DNA from: an uncultured Oscillospiraceae bacterium
Lineage (GTDB): Bacteria > Bacillota > Clostridia > Oscillospirales > Ruminococcaceae
Reading direction: 5' to 3'
Assembly (NCBI GenBank): GCA_934446355.1
Contig: CAKSEC010000002.1
Span: 62,001 to 126,000, forward strand
DNA: 64,000 nt
Part shown: piece by piece, positions 24,841 to 33,298 of the stretch
Layout: each line of letters opens with the position of its first letter
How positions within the stretch are numbered: position 1 is the stretch's first letter
Position numbers and translations under genes: made by a program
Notes under the pieces: generated by a model
What the model saw: only the letters and a program-made list of their open reading frames with translations
What the model was told of the DNA's origin: nothing
Database searches by the model: none

Positions 24841-25650
24841 ATGAAGATCAAAAGAATAGCAGCTATGCTTATGGCAGGCGTTATGGCAGTGGGACTTTGC
24901 TCCTGCTCCAAGTCAGAAAAGACAGACTGGGAGTACATAAAGGACAAGGGCAATTTCGTTGCCGGAATCACACTGTTCGAGCCGATGAATTACTATGATG
25001 AGAACGGCGAACTGACAGGCTTTGAAACTGAGTTCACAAAGGCAGTTTGCGAGAAGCTTGGCGTTGAGGCTAAGTTCCAAGTCATCGAGTGGGAAAAGAA
25101 AGAGGTCGAACTTAACGCTAAGACCATCGACGCCATCTGGAACGGTCTGACCGTATCCGAGGACCGCAAGGAGAACATGGCTTTCTCCACCTCTTACGTA
25201 AGAAACAAGCAGGTCGTTATCATCAAGGCTTCCAACGCCGACAAGTATAAGGATATAGCTTCCATGGCAGGCGCTTCCTGCGCAGCAGAGGGCGGCTCTG
25301 CAGGCGAAACTGCGATAAAGAGCAACGACGTTCTTTCTCAGAACGAGTTCATCTCCAGCGCAGCACAGAAGGACGTTCTGCTTGAAGTGAAGTCCGGCAC
25401 TGTTGAACTTGGCGTACTGGACTACGTTATGGCAAAGGCTTCCATCGGCGAGGGCACCGACTACTCCGACCTGATGATAGTCGAGGGTGTTGAGCTTACC
25501 CCTGAGGAATACGCAGTAGGCCTCAGAAAGGACGACACAGAGACCGTTGCAAAGATAAACGGCGCTATCGACGAACTGGTCGCTGACGGCACTCTGAAGA
25601 AGCTTGCCGAGAAGTACGACCTTGCCGACGTATACGCATTCGACAACTGA
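24841..25650 (+). CDS. Amino-acid ABC transporter substrate-binding lipoprotein
   Basis: Extracytoplasmic family 3 solute-binding protein (polar amino acid/cystine type), 269 residues. The N-terminus KIKRIAAMLMAGVMAVG followed by LCSC is a lipoprotein signal with the modified cysteine near residue 20. The ligand domain starts GNFVAGITLFEPMNYY and contains the domain-crossing DAIWNGLTVSEDRKENM. It starts at 24841 after GAAAGGAAG. Permease and ATPase follow in the same direction. The specific amino acid cannot be read from sequence. Confidence 0.94.
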   Translation: MKIKRIAAMLMAGVMAVGLCSCSKSEKTDWEYIKDKGNFVAGITLFEPMNYYDENGELTGFETEFTKAVCEKLGVEAKFQVIEWEKKEVELNAKTIDAIWNGLTVSEDRKENMAFSTSYVRNKQVVIIKASNADKYKDIASMAGASCAAEGGSAGETAIKSNDVLSQNEFISSAAQKDVLLEVKSGTVELGVLDYVMAKASIGEGTDYSDLMIVEGVELTPEEYAVGLRKDDTETVAKINGAIDELVADGTLKKLAEKYDLADVYAFDN

Positions 25651-25721
25651 TAAGCACGGCATGATATGCGGGGTGGGACGAAAGCCCTACCCTGCATTTA
25701 TTTATTGAACGGGGTCACAAT

Positions 25722-26369
25722 ATGTCATTTCTTGAAGTAACCGCGCAGCTTGCAGACGGATTTCTGACAACGCTGCTTATATTCGGCGTAACTCTTGCGG
25801 GTGCGCTTCCTCTGGGTCTGCTGATAACTCTGGGGTCTATGTCAAAGATAACCCCTGTAAAGTGGATAGTCAAGACCTTCGTCTGGATAATAAGAGGTAC
25901 GCCCCTTATGCTGCAGATAATACTTGTGTTCTACGGGCCCGGACTGCTCGGACTGAATTTCCGGTTTGACAGAATTATGGCTGTCATGCTGGCGTTCGTC
26001 ATAAATTACGCCTGCTATTTCTCTGAGATATACAGGGGCGGCATTGAAAGCATACCTAAAGGGCAGTATGAAGCCGGTCAGGTGCTGGGAATGACAAAGA
26101 GCCAGATCTTTTTCAGGGTCGTTCTTTTTCAGGTGATAAAGCGTATAGTGCCGCCGATGGGCAACGAGATAATCACGCTGGTAAAGGATACCTCGCTTGC
26201 ACGAGTTATCGCAGTTGTGGAGCTTGTAAAGGCTGCGGAAAATATCGTGTCGCTGAGGTCGCTTATCTGGCCGCTGTTCTATGTCGGAGCATTCTACCTG
26301 CTGTTCTCCGGAATACTCACCCTGCTGCTGAATTATGCAGAGAAGAAGCTTAACTACTATCAGGGCTGA
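25722..26369 (+). CDS. Amino-acid ABC transporter permease
   Basis: Integral membrane subunit of the HisMQ/GlnP family, 215 residues, with about five transmembrane segments. The cytoplasmic coupling loop is of the EAA type (QVLGMTKSQIFFRVVLFQV), and the conserved RGTPLMLQ precedes it. It sits 72 bases after its binding protein and 13 bases before its ATPase, giving a compact three-gene importer. Confidence 0.95.
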   Translation: MSFLEVTAQLADGFLTTLLIFGVTLAGALPLGLLITLGSMSKITPVKWIVKTFVWIIRGTPLMLQIILVFYGPGLLGLNFRFDRIMAVMLAFVINYACYFSEIYRGGIESIPKGQYEAGQVLGMTKSQIFFRVVLFQVIKRIVPPMGNEIITLVKDTSLARVIAVVELVKAAENIVSLRSLIWPLFYVGAFYLLFSGILTLLLNYAEKKLNYYQG

Positions 26370-26381
26370 GGAGGTGCGATA

Positions 26382-27176
26382 ATGGCTTTTTTTGAGGTAA
26401 ACGGGATATTCAAGCGTTTCGGCAGGACCGAGGTATTAAAGGGCATTGACTTTTCGATGGAAAAGGGCGAGGTGCTTGCGATAATCGGTTCGTCAGGAAG
26501 CGGAAAAACGACGCTGCTGCGCTGCATGAACTTCCTTGAAACGCCCGATTCGGGACAAATGACGCTCAACGGCGAGAAGCTGTATGACGCAGCCGAAAAG
26601 TACAACGACAGGGAAATAAGGGCAATGCGCCTGAATTTCGGACTTGTGTTCCAGTCGTTCAATCTTTTCCCGCAGTACACCGTGCTGAAAAACGTGTGCC
26701 TTGCGCCGGAACTCATGCAGATAAATCAGAGCGAAACCAAGCTGAGCCGTGCGGAAAAGGCTCAGATACGCAAGAATATCGAGGAAAACGCACGCAGCGT
26801 GCTTGCTTCTGTTGGACTTTCAGACAAGCTGATGAACTACCCGTGCGAACTTTCGGGCGGTCAGCAGCAGCGTGTGGCTATTGCAAGGGCGTTGGCGATG
26901 AAGCCGGTCATACTGTGCTTTGACGAGCCGACCTCTGCGCTCGATCCGGAACTTACCGGCGAGGTTCTGCGTGTTATACGTGAATTGAAAAGTTCCGACC
27001 GCACAATGATAATCGTCACCCATGAGATGGGCTTCGCCAGAAGCGCAGCCGATAAGGTGATATTCATGGCGGACGGCGTTATCGAGGAATACGGCACCCC
27101 TGATGAGGTGTTCGGGAATCCCAAGAGCCAGAAAACTATATCGTTTCTGGAGAAGTCGCTGGAGAACATCAATTAA
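26382..27176 (+). CDS. Amino-acid ABC transporter ATP-binding protein
   Basis: Cytoplasmic ATPase of the polar amino-acid uptake family, 264 residues. Walker A is GSSGSGKTT, the signature is LSGGQQQRVAIARAL, Walker B is ILCFDEPTSALDPE, and the H-loop is VTHEMGFA. GAGGTG precedes the start. It is the last gene of the importer operon; no terminator hairpin is obvious directly after it. Confidence 0.96.
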   Translation: MAFFEVNGIFKRFGRTEVLKGIDFSMEKGEVLAIIGSSGSGKTTLLRCMNFLETPDSGQMTLNGEKLYDAAEKYNDREIRAMRLNFGLVFQSFNLFPQYTVLKNVCLAPELMQINQSETKLSRAEKAQIRKNIEENARSVLASVGLSDKLMNYPCELSGGQQQRVAIARALAMKPVILCFDEPTSALDPELTGEVLRVIRELKSSDRTMIIVTHEMGFARSAADKVIFMADGVIEEYGTPDEVFGNPKSQKTISFLEKSLENIN

Positions 27177-27352
27177 ATTTGCAATATTCGTACAAGCAAC
27201 TTGCAGAATGCGCGGCTGAAATGTACAAGTTCAGGGCATACAATCGAGATTTTGAAAGCTGAAAGCTTTGCAATTTCACGGTTTGTGCTCGAATTTGTAC
27301 AATATGCACTAAAAAACTGGGTAAAATCAAAAGTGTTTGTGAATAAGTGCGA

Positions 27353-27381
27353 TTGACAAAACGGGCGTTTTCGGCTAAAAT
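27353..27381 (+). promoter_or_regulatory. Promoter of glnN
   Basis: TTGACA, 17 bases, TAAAAT. Transcription would start near 27388, about 145 bases before the glnN start, leaving a long leader. The stretch 27177-27352 between the ABC operon and this promoter is AT-rich and shows nothing else I can assign. Confidence 0.8.
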
Positions 27382-27403
27382 ATAGATGTGAACAGGAAAC
27401 AAA

Positions 27404-27457
27404 GGCGTTTCAGGACACGGGATAACTGCCCGTGCCATGAAACGCCATTTTTGTTTT
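27404..27457 (+). promoter_or_regulatory. Leader terminator/attenuator of glnN
   Basis: Just downstream of the predicted transcription start, GGCGTTTCA pairs with TGAAACGCC and CACGGG with CCCGTG, followed by ATTTTTGTTTT. This is a complete intrinsic terminator inside the 5' leader, so glnN expression should need readthrough. Attenuation by an ANTAR-type antiterminator is known for some clostridial glutamine synthetases; that mechanism is only inferred here. Confidence 0.65.
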
Positions 27458-27534
27458 CGGGATATGTCGGATAAAGAAAGACATTCCCAAAAGCACACCG
27501 ACAACTAAACAAAATTCTAAGGAGGAAAAGGGAC

Positions 27535-29625
27535 ATGGCAGAACATTTTAACGTAGTGGAGCAGTTCGGCATTGACGTATTCAATGAGGAAACGATGAAG
27601 CAGAGGCTTCCCAAGAACGTTTTCAAGACTTTGAAAAAGACCATTGCCGAGGGCAAGGAGCTTGACAGCAGCATTGCAGACGTTGTTGCAAGCGCAATGA
27701 AGGACTGGGCTATCGAAAAGGGCGCAACTCATTACACCCACTGGTTCCAGCCGATGACCGGCATCACAGCCGAGAAGCACGACAGCTTCATCTCTCCCGC
27801 AGGCGACGGCACAGTTATCATGGAGTTTTCGGGCAAGGAGCTCATCAAGGGCGAGCCTGACGCTTCCAGCTTCCCGTCCGGCGGTATCAGAGCCACATTC
27901 GAGGCAAGAGGCTACACCGCATGGGATCCTACCTCCTATGCTTTCGTAAAGGACGGCTCGCTGTACATTCCTACTGCATTCTACTCCTATTCCGGCGAAG
28001 CACTGGACAAGAAAACTCCTCTGCTGCGTTCGATGGACGTTGTATCTGATCAGGCACTGAGGATCCTGCGTCTGTTCGGCAACACTACCGCTAAGAGAGT
28101 CGTTGCAACAGTAGGCGCAGAGCAGGAGTACTTCCTCGTTGACAAAAAGACCTATGACAAGAGAAAGGACCTCATCTTCACCGGCAGAACGCTGTTCGGC
28201 GCGCCTGCTCCCAAGGGTCAGGAACTTGAGGATCACTATTTCGGCTCCATCAAGCAGAGAGTATCCGATTATATGAAGGATCTCGATGAGCACCTCTGGA
28301 AGCTGGGTATCACCTCCAAGACAAAGCACAACGAGGTTGCGCCCGCTCAGCACGAGAACGCTCCGATATTCGCACCTGCAAACCTTGCGACCGACCAGAA
28401 CCAGCTGACTATGGAACTCATGAAGAAGATCGCTCTGGAGCACGGAATGGTCTGCCTGCTGCATGAGAAGCCTTTCGCAGGTATCAACGGTTCGGGTAAG
28501 CATGATAACTGGTCGCTGTCCACCGACGACGGTCAGAACCTGCTCGATCCCGGTAATTCACCGATGGAGAACGCACAGTTCCTGACATTCTTAGTAGCTA
28601 TCATCAAGGCTGTTGACGAGTATTCCGACCTGCTCAGACTTTCGGTAGCTTCCGCAGGCAACGACCACAGACTGGGCGCAAACGAAGCACCTCCTGCGAT
28701 CATCTCCATCTTCCTCGGCGAGGAACTCGAAAATGTTATCGAGGCTCTTGAAGAGGGCAGGGAGTACACCTCCGGTCACTCCATGTTCAATGTTGGCGTA
28801 TCTTCTCTGCCGACATTCCCGAAGGACACCACCGACAGAAACAGAACTTCTCCGTTCGCTTTCACCGGCAACAAGTTCGAGTTCAGAAGCGCAGGTTCCA
28901 GCCTGAATATCGCAGGACCGAACACCGTTCTGAACACCATCGTTGCAAACTCGCTGAAGGAATTTGCTGACGAACTTGAAAATGCAGGCGACTTCAACGC
29001 TGCGCTCCACGACCTGCTGGTAAAGAATATCAAGGCTCACAAGAGAGTTATCTTCAACGGCAACGGTTACGGCGCTGAGTGGCTGGTCGAGGCTGAAAAG
29101 CGCGGTCTGCCGAACCTCAAGACGACTGTAGAAGCTATCCCGACTCTGACCGCCGAGAAGAACGTTGACGTATTCACAAAGTTCGGCGTATACAGCGAGG
29201 TCGAGCTGCACGCAAGACAGGAGATCAACTTCGAGAACTACTCCAAGATAATCAACATCGAGGCACTGACGACAAGCGACATGGCAAAGACAGAGATCCT
29301 GCCCGCTGTTATGAAGTACTCAAAGGATATATGCGACATGGCTGCAAGCAAGAAGGCGGTAGGCGTTGAGCCGGCTGTTGAGTTGGCTATCGCAAACAAG
29401 GTGAACACTCTGACTGTATCTCTCAGCGAGAAGATCGACGCACTGAATGCAGCCATTGTAAAGGCACAGGGTATCTCCGATGTTCCTGAGCAGGCAAAGG
29501 TATACTGCGACGAGGTATTTGTGGCAATGCAGAGCCTGAGAGCAGTTGCTGATGAACTTGAAACTCTGGTCGGCGAGGAATACTGGCCGTTCCCGACATA
29601 CGACGAGCTTCTGTTCAACGTATGA
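27535..29625 (+). CDS. glnN: Glutamine synthetase type III
   Basis: ATP-dependent ammonia assimilation enzyme of the large GSIII class found in Bacteroides, Ruminococcus and cyanobacteria. The 696-residue length is typical of GSIII and far above GSI/GSII. Visible hallmarks are the N-terminal region [13 protein letters not shown], the ATP/metal motifs AEQEYFLV and [14 protein letters not shown], and [19 protein letters not shown] precedes the start. The gene stands alone behind a promoter and an in-leader terminator, consistent with control by nitrogen status. Confidence 0.97.
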   Translation: MAEHFNVVEQFGIDVFNEETMKQRLPKNVFKTLKKTIAEGKELDSSIADVVASAMKDWAIEKGATHYTHWFQPMTGITAEKHDSFISPAGDGTVIMEFSGKELIKGEPDASSFPSGGIRATFEARGYTAWDPTSYAFVKDGSLYIPTAFYSYSGEALDKKTPLLRSMDVVSDQALRILRLFGNTTAKRVVATVGAEQEYFLVDKKTYDKRKDLIFTGRTLFGAPAPKGQELEDHYFGSIKQRVSDYMKDLDEHLWKLGITSKTKHNEVAPAQHENAPIFAPANLATDQNQLTMELMKKIALEHGMVCLLHEKPFAGINGSGKHDNWSLSTDDGQNLLDPGNSPMENAQFLTFLVAIIKAVDEYSDLLRLSVASAGNDHRLGANEAPPAIISIFLGEELENVIEALEEGREYTSGHSMFNVGVSSLPTFPKDTTDRNRTSPFAFTGNKFEFRSAGSSLNIAGPNTVLNTIVANSLKEFADELENAGDFNAALHDLLVKNIKAHKRVIFNGNGYGAEWLVEAEKRGLPNLKTTVEAIPTLTAEKNVDVFTKFGVYSEVELHARQEINFENYSKIINIEALTTSDMAKTEILPAVMKYSKDICDMAASKKAVGVEPAVELAIANKVNTLTVSLSEKIDALNAAIVKAQGISDVPEQAKVYCDEVFVAMQSLRAVADELETLVGEEYWPFPTYDELLFNV

Positions 29626-29710
29626 TCCCGCATAAAGATAGAGTATGCGGCAACTATGACTTAAAGCGTAATTACTCGCTTTAAGATATCCCGCTCCCTT
29701 TCCCTTATTT

Positions 29711-29737
29711 GGGGCTGCCGTCGGCAGCCCCTTTTTT
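29711..29737 (+). terminator. Intrinsic terminator of glnN
   Basis: Nine-bp GC-rich stem (GGGGCTGCC with GGCAGCCCC), 3-base loop and six Ts. Confidence 0.9.
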
Positions 29738-29757
29738 CTTGATATTATCGTATAGAA

Positions 29758-29795
29758 AATCACCCCTATGCTAGGGCATAGGGGTGCGATTTTGT
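29758..29795 (-). terminator. Terminator of galT
   Basis: Perfect 11-bp stem (CACCCCTATGC with GCATAGGGGTG). On the minus strand it is followed by ATTTTCTA; on the plus strand by GATTTTG. It could work in both directions but lies closest to the galT stop. Confidence 0.8.
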
Positions 29796-29815
29796 TCTGT
29801 TCAGCATTACACAGA

Positions 29816-30784
29816 TCACTTCTGCGTATCCATAAACCTCTGATAAGCCTCACGCAGTTCGACCGAGGTCGCTTCGGGAGCGGTGGGGTTGCAGTGCGCC
29901 CATGCGCCTGTTTCGCTGGAAGCGTTGAACTTCTGCTTGTCACGGCTTCTCATCGGCGGGTAGAATGCGATGTGGAAGTGGTGGTGCGATACGTCGCCGC
30001 TGTTCACGGGTGCGTTATACATACACATCATGTACGGGAAGTTGTAGCCGAACAGGCTGTCCAGCGTGCCGGCGCACTTCTTTACGATGTCGGCGAGGTC
30101 TGAGCGTTCCTTTTCGTTCAGTTCTGAAATATACTGCACATGACGCTTCGCCATTATGTATATTCCGTAAGGGTATTCGCAGAAGAACGGCAGGAACACG
30201 GTAAAGCTGTCGTTTTCAAAGATGATGCGTCTGCCGTCGGCAACCTCGTGCTCCAGCATATCGCAGCACAGGCACTTGCCCTTTTCGGCAATGCTTGCCT
30301 TGTATGCCTCGTCCTCAAGCTGAAGCTTCTTTGGAATAAAGCTGTAGCCGTAGATCTGACCGTGCGGGTGCGGCATTGTAACGCCGACCACGTCGCCTCG
30401 GTTCTCGAAAATGAAAATGAACTTTATTTTCTCGTCCTGACGCAGCGCCTCGAATCTTTCGCACCAGAGGTTCACAAGCTTGCACACATGGTCGTGCGGC
30501 AGTTCTTTCAGGGTCTTGGTGTGTTCGGGCGAGTACAGAATGACCTCGCACTTTCCATAGGACGGAGCGGTCTTGAAGAAGTCGTTTGCAACATCGTCCA
30601 TGGGGGGCGGCGTCTGCGAAAGCGCAGGGAAGTCATTATCGTATTCAAGCACGTCGTAATCCGGTACTTTTCCTCCGGAGGGGCAGAACGGACACCAGTC
30701 CTTTGGCATCTGCGGTCTGTTCTGTCTGTGTGACGCTATCATTACCCAGTCGTTGATAAGCGGGTTCCATCTCAGCTCAGCCAT
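29816..30784 (-). CDS. galT: Galactose-1-phosphate uridylyltransferase
   Basis: HIT-like transferase exchanging UMP between UDP-glucose and galactose 1-phosphate in the Leloir pathway. The catalytic histidine motif is HPHGQIYGYSF, and the zinc-site cysteines appear in CPFCP near the N-terminus. The 322-residue length fits the class I enzyme. It is the last gene of a minus-strand run with the zinc-ribbon protein upstream. galE lies elsewhere in the window and no galK is seen. Confidence 0.95.
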   Translation of the reverse strand: MAELRWNPLINDWVMIASHRQNRPQMPKDWCPFCPSGGKVPDYDVLEYDNDFPALSQTPPPMDDVANDFFKTAPSYGKCEVILYSPEHTKTLKELPHDHVCKLVNLWCERFEALRQDEKIKFIFIFENRGDVVGVTMPHPHGQIYGYSFIPKKLQLEDEAYKASIAEKGKCLCCDMLEHEVADGRRIIFENDSFTVFLPFFCEYPYGIYIMAKRHVQYISELNEKERSDLADIVKKCAGTLDSLFGYNFPYMMCMYNAPVNSGDVSHHHFHIAFYPPMRSRDKQKFNASSETGAWAHCNPTAPEATSVELREAYQRFMDTQK

Positions 30785-30811
30785 TGTTTCAAAAGTCCTT
30801 TCGGTAGTTGA

Positions 30812-31273
30812 TCACTTATTTTCGCCGTTGGTTTCGCCGGCGTCCTTGGTTTCCGGCTTCTCGTCGATGATCTCGGCAGGCTCTTCAGCGGGAGCGGGTT
30901 CCTCAATAGGCTTTTCGGGCAGCTTTGCGCCGCACTTGGGGCAGTATGAGTTGTCCCTCTTGGTCTTTGCTCCGCACTTTGTGCAGGTGACTTCCTGACG
31001 AAGATCGTCCAGCAGGAGGTTGATCTCAGCAAGCTTCTCATACAGCTTGTCGATCTCTGCTATCTCGGCGTCGAAAAGTGCGACGTCTGCATTCTGGGAT
31101 TTATTCATCTCATAAGCCATCTGACCCAGCTTCTCAAAACGTGCCTTGATATCGCCGGTGGTCTGGGATTCCTTGATCTTCAGCTTGGTGAATCTTACTG
31201 CTTCGTCGGTCTTTTTTCCGGCGGTCGCAGCGGCGGACTTGGTTGTGTTGATTACTCCATCTAAAAAGCTCAT
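30812..31273 (-). CDS. Zinc-ribbon protein of unknown function
   Basis: A 153-residue soluble protein. Residues about 1-95 are mostly helical (AAATAGKKTDEAVRFTKLKI, then an acidic coil). They are followed by a double-CXXC zinc ribbon (CTKCGAKTKRDNSYCPKCG, about 97-115) and an acidic Pro/Glu-rich tail. Similar small zinc-ribbon proteins are common in Clostridia but without assigned function. It is 28 bases upstream of galT on the same strand. Confidence 0.8.
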   Translation of the reverse strand: MSFLDGVINTTKSAAATAGKKTDEAVRFTKLKIKESQTTGDIKARFEKLGQMAYEMNKSQNADVALFDAEIAEIDKLYEKLAEINLLLDDLRQEVTCTKCGAKTKRDNSYCPKCGAKLPEKPIEEPAPAEEPAEIIDEKPETKDAGETNGENK

Positions 31274-31375
31274 GGTAAAACTCCTTTCAAATTTCGGACG
31301 TTATGAGGACGTATGTCCCCATATGTTATTTTATCACAAAAGCCGTGAATTTGCAATAGCCCTGCGGAAAAATCA

Positions 31376-32254
31376 TCAGTCCTTTGCGGGACGTTCCTGA
31401 CCTCTTGTGAGCACTCCGATAAACTCAGGACCTGCGTTGCAGGATACGACAACGCCGCACTTTTCCACCATAGCCGGACCGTAGCCAAGCTTCTTGGTCA
31501 TCTTGTCGATGAACTCCTTTTCGCAGTCGGGGCGGGTGGTGGTGATAACGCACCACGGCGTTTCGGGTATCATCTTGGAAGCTATCGTTTCAACAGCGGC
31601 GTCGATAACGCCCTTTTCACCCCTGACCTTGCGGAGGACTTCGGTCTTTTCAGCGGCGAGGTAGATGAGCGGGCGAAGTCCCATGAGTTCGCCGAGGAAG
31701 CTTGCTGCGGCGCTTATTCTGCCGGACTTCTTCATGTGGCGCAGTTCAAAGCCGATGATGAACGACTCGGAATGTCTTGCCCAGTCCTCGAGGTATGCAA
31801 CGACGCTTTCAACGCTGTTTCCTGCTTCAAGCTTCTTGCAGGCTTCGATAACGGGGTAGCCGTAGCACAGCGTGTAGTTCTGGCTGTCAACGGTGTAGAT
31901 AGTGAGGTCTTTCAGATCCTCGGTGTTCTTTTTCGCAAGCACTGCGTTTGAATAGGTCTGAGAGCCTGAGCCGTTGATAACGTCGACGATTATCGTGCGC
32001 ACGCCCTGCTCGTAAAGCTCACGGTACTTGTCCTCGAACTGTATCGCAGTGATCTGAGAGTGCTTGGGTATCTCCTGATGTTCCTTGAGTATCTTGTAGA
32101 ACTCGTCCGGCTGGATATCTATGCGGTCTGCATAGCTTTTCCCCTCGATGGTCACCATGAAAGGCATTACAACGAGCAGATCCTTGTAGCGTTCCTCGTT
32201 CTCCTTTGAAATATCGCAGCCGCTGTCTGTGATTATCCTGATAGTGTTGTCCAT
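31376..32254 (-). CDS. DegV-family fatty-acid-binding protein
   Basis: DegV (EDD-fold) proteins bind fatty acids; some serve as FakB, which presents the acid to the kinase FakA for lipid synthesis. The start at 32254 (MDNTIRIITDSGCDIS) is preferred over an upstream in-frame codon because AAAGGGAG lies correctly before it. The 292-residue protein has the DegV N-terminal domain and the INGSGSQTYSNAV ligand loop. No fakA is visible in the window. trmL lies just upstream on the same strand. Confidence 0.9.
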   Translation of the reverse strand: MDNTIRIITDSGCDISKENEERYKDLLVVMPFMVTIEGKSYADRIDIQPDEFYKILKEHQEIPKHSQITAIQFEDKYRELYEQGVRTIIVDVINGSGSQTYSNAVLAKKNTEDLKDLTIYTVDSQNYTLCYGYPVIEACKKLEAGNSVESVVAYLEDWARHSESFIIGFELRHMKKSGRISAAASFLGELMGLRPLIYLAAEKTEVLRKVRGEKGVIDAAVETIASKMIPETPWCVITTTRPDCEKEFIDKMTKKLGYGPAMVEKCGVVVSCNAGPEFIGVLTRGQERPAKD

Positions 32255-32276
32255 GATATACTCCCTTTCCTGCGGA

Positions 32277-32780
32277 TCACTCCGCCTTATTCCAGTCAAA
32301 TTCCCGCAGCCTGCCCTTGTTCTGCAGTTCCGGGAAGCCCCACTGTCTTAGCACCTCGTATGCGCCTATAGCAGCGCTGTTTGAAAGATTCAGGCTGCGC
32401 AGCGTTTCACGCATGGGAATGCGCACGCAGCGCTGCTTGTTCCTGAAAAGCAGGCTTTCAGGCAGACCTGCGTCCTCCCTGCCGAAAAACAGAAAGCATT
32501 TATCCGGGTACTGCACGTCGCTGTATATATTCTCCGCCTTGGTGGAAAAATAGTAGTATTCTCCGTCGTTTCGTGCGAAGAAATCCTCAATGCCATCGTA
32601 ATAGGTGATGTCCAGATAGTGCCAGTAATCCAGACCGGCACGCTTCAGCTGTTTGTCGTCAGGGGTAAACCCCATCGGTCTAATCAGGTGAAGTCTTGCG
32701 CCGGTAACAGCGCACGTGCGGGCGATGTTTCCGGTGTTCTGGGGTATCTGTGGTTCTACCAGTACGATGTTGAGTTCCAA
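32277..32780 (-). CDS. trmL: tRNA (cytidine/uridine-34-2'-O)-methyltransferase, TrmL type
   Basis: SPOUT-fold methyltransferase modifying the wobble ribose of tRNA-Leu isoacceptors. The 167-residue protein has the motifs EPQIPQNTGNIARTC, FFGREDAGLP and LSNSAAIGAYEVLRQ, which form the knotted S-adenosylmethionine site. The start codon appears to be TTG at 32780, nine bases after AAAGGAAG. It heads the minus-strand run trmL-degV-like-zinc ribbon-galT. Confidence 0.92.
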   Translation of the reverse strand: MELNIVLVEPQIPQNTGNIARTCAVTGARLHLIRPMGFTPDDKQLKRAGLDYWHYLDITYYDGIEDFFARNDGEYYYFSTKAENIYSDVQYPDKCFLFFGREDAGLPESLLFRNKQRCVRIPMRETLRSLNLSNSAAIGAYEVLRQWGFPELQNKGRLREFDWNKAE

Positions 32781-32944
32781 GCTTCTGCGCTTCCTTTCGG
32801 TTATAAGCTTCCTTTTGGTGATAAACAGTTACTTATTTATTTTACCACATTTTCGCCCACAATGCAATAGCTTTTTGAGCACCTTACAGAGCGAATTACA
32901 CAAAATCCTGAGAAATCGTGTGGGAAAGTTGGTATTACTGATTA

Positions 32945-32973
32945 TTGACAACCCAAATGAATAGTAGTATAAT
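32945..32973 (+). promoter_or_regulatory. Sigma-A promoter of the sulP gene
   Basis: TTGACA, 17 bases, TATAAT. The expanded palindromic repeat starts 29 bases after the -10, so it would be transcribed in the sulP 5' leader. The rest of 32781-32944 is AT-rich upstream sequence for this and the trmL promoter. Confidence 0.85.
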
Positions 32974-33001
32974 ATATAACGTTTTGGTGTCGGAAAAAGA
33001 C

Positions 33002-33239
33002 AGACTGGCGATAAACCCTCATCTTTGTCGTGAAGTGAAAACCTTTAATGCGCAGCGTCCTGCTGCGCTCTGGGGTTTTCACTTGTGGCGTCCTGCCACA
33101 ATAAGCATTTCGGCAGGCACAAACACGATGTTTGTGCCGTTGCCCCCAAAGCCCGACACGATGTCGGGCAACTAAGGGCAACTTGAAAGAGCCTAGCCGA
33201 AACGCCGCTTCCTAGAATCTGAGGGCTTCTCGCCAGTCT
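33002..33239 (+). repeat. Expanded palindromic repeat (subfamily A ends) in the sulP leader
   Basis: The family termini (AGACTGGCGATAAACCC and CGCCAGTCT) and TTTCGGC/GCCGAAA arms are present, but the copy is 238 bp because extra hairpins are inserted in the left arm and at the apex. Stems: 33033-33043/33074-33084 (11 bp), enclosing 33050-33056/33062-33068 (loop GTCCT); 33083-33089/33095-33101 (loop GTCCT); 33116-33124/33130-33138 (loop ACGAT); 33139-33145/33176-33182, enclosing 33151-33157/33163-33169 (loop ACGAT). Two pentaloops are each used twice with unrelated stems. Confidence 0.85.
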
Positions 33240-33298
33240 GTGAGAGAACTTATACGTTAAGCTAGATATTATACGGCACCCTAAAGGAAGGTAAAGAC

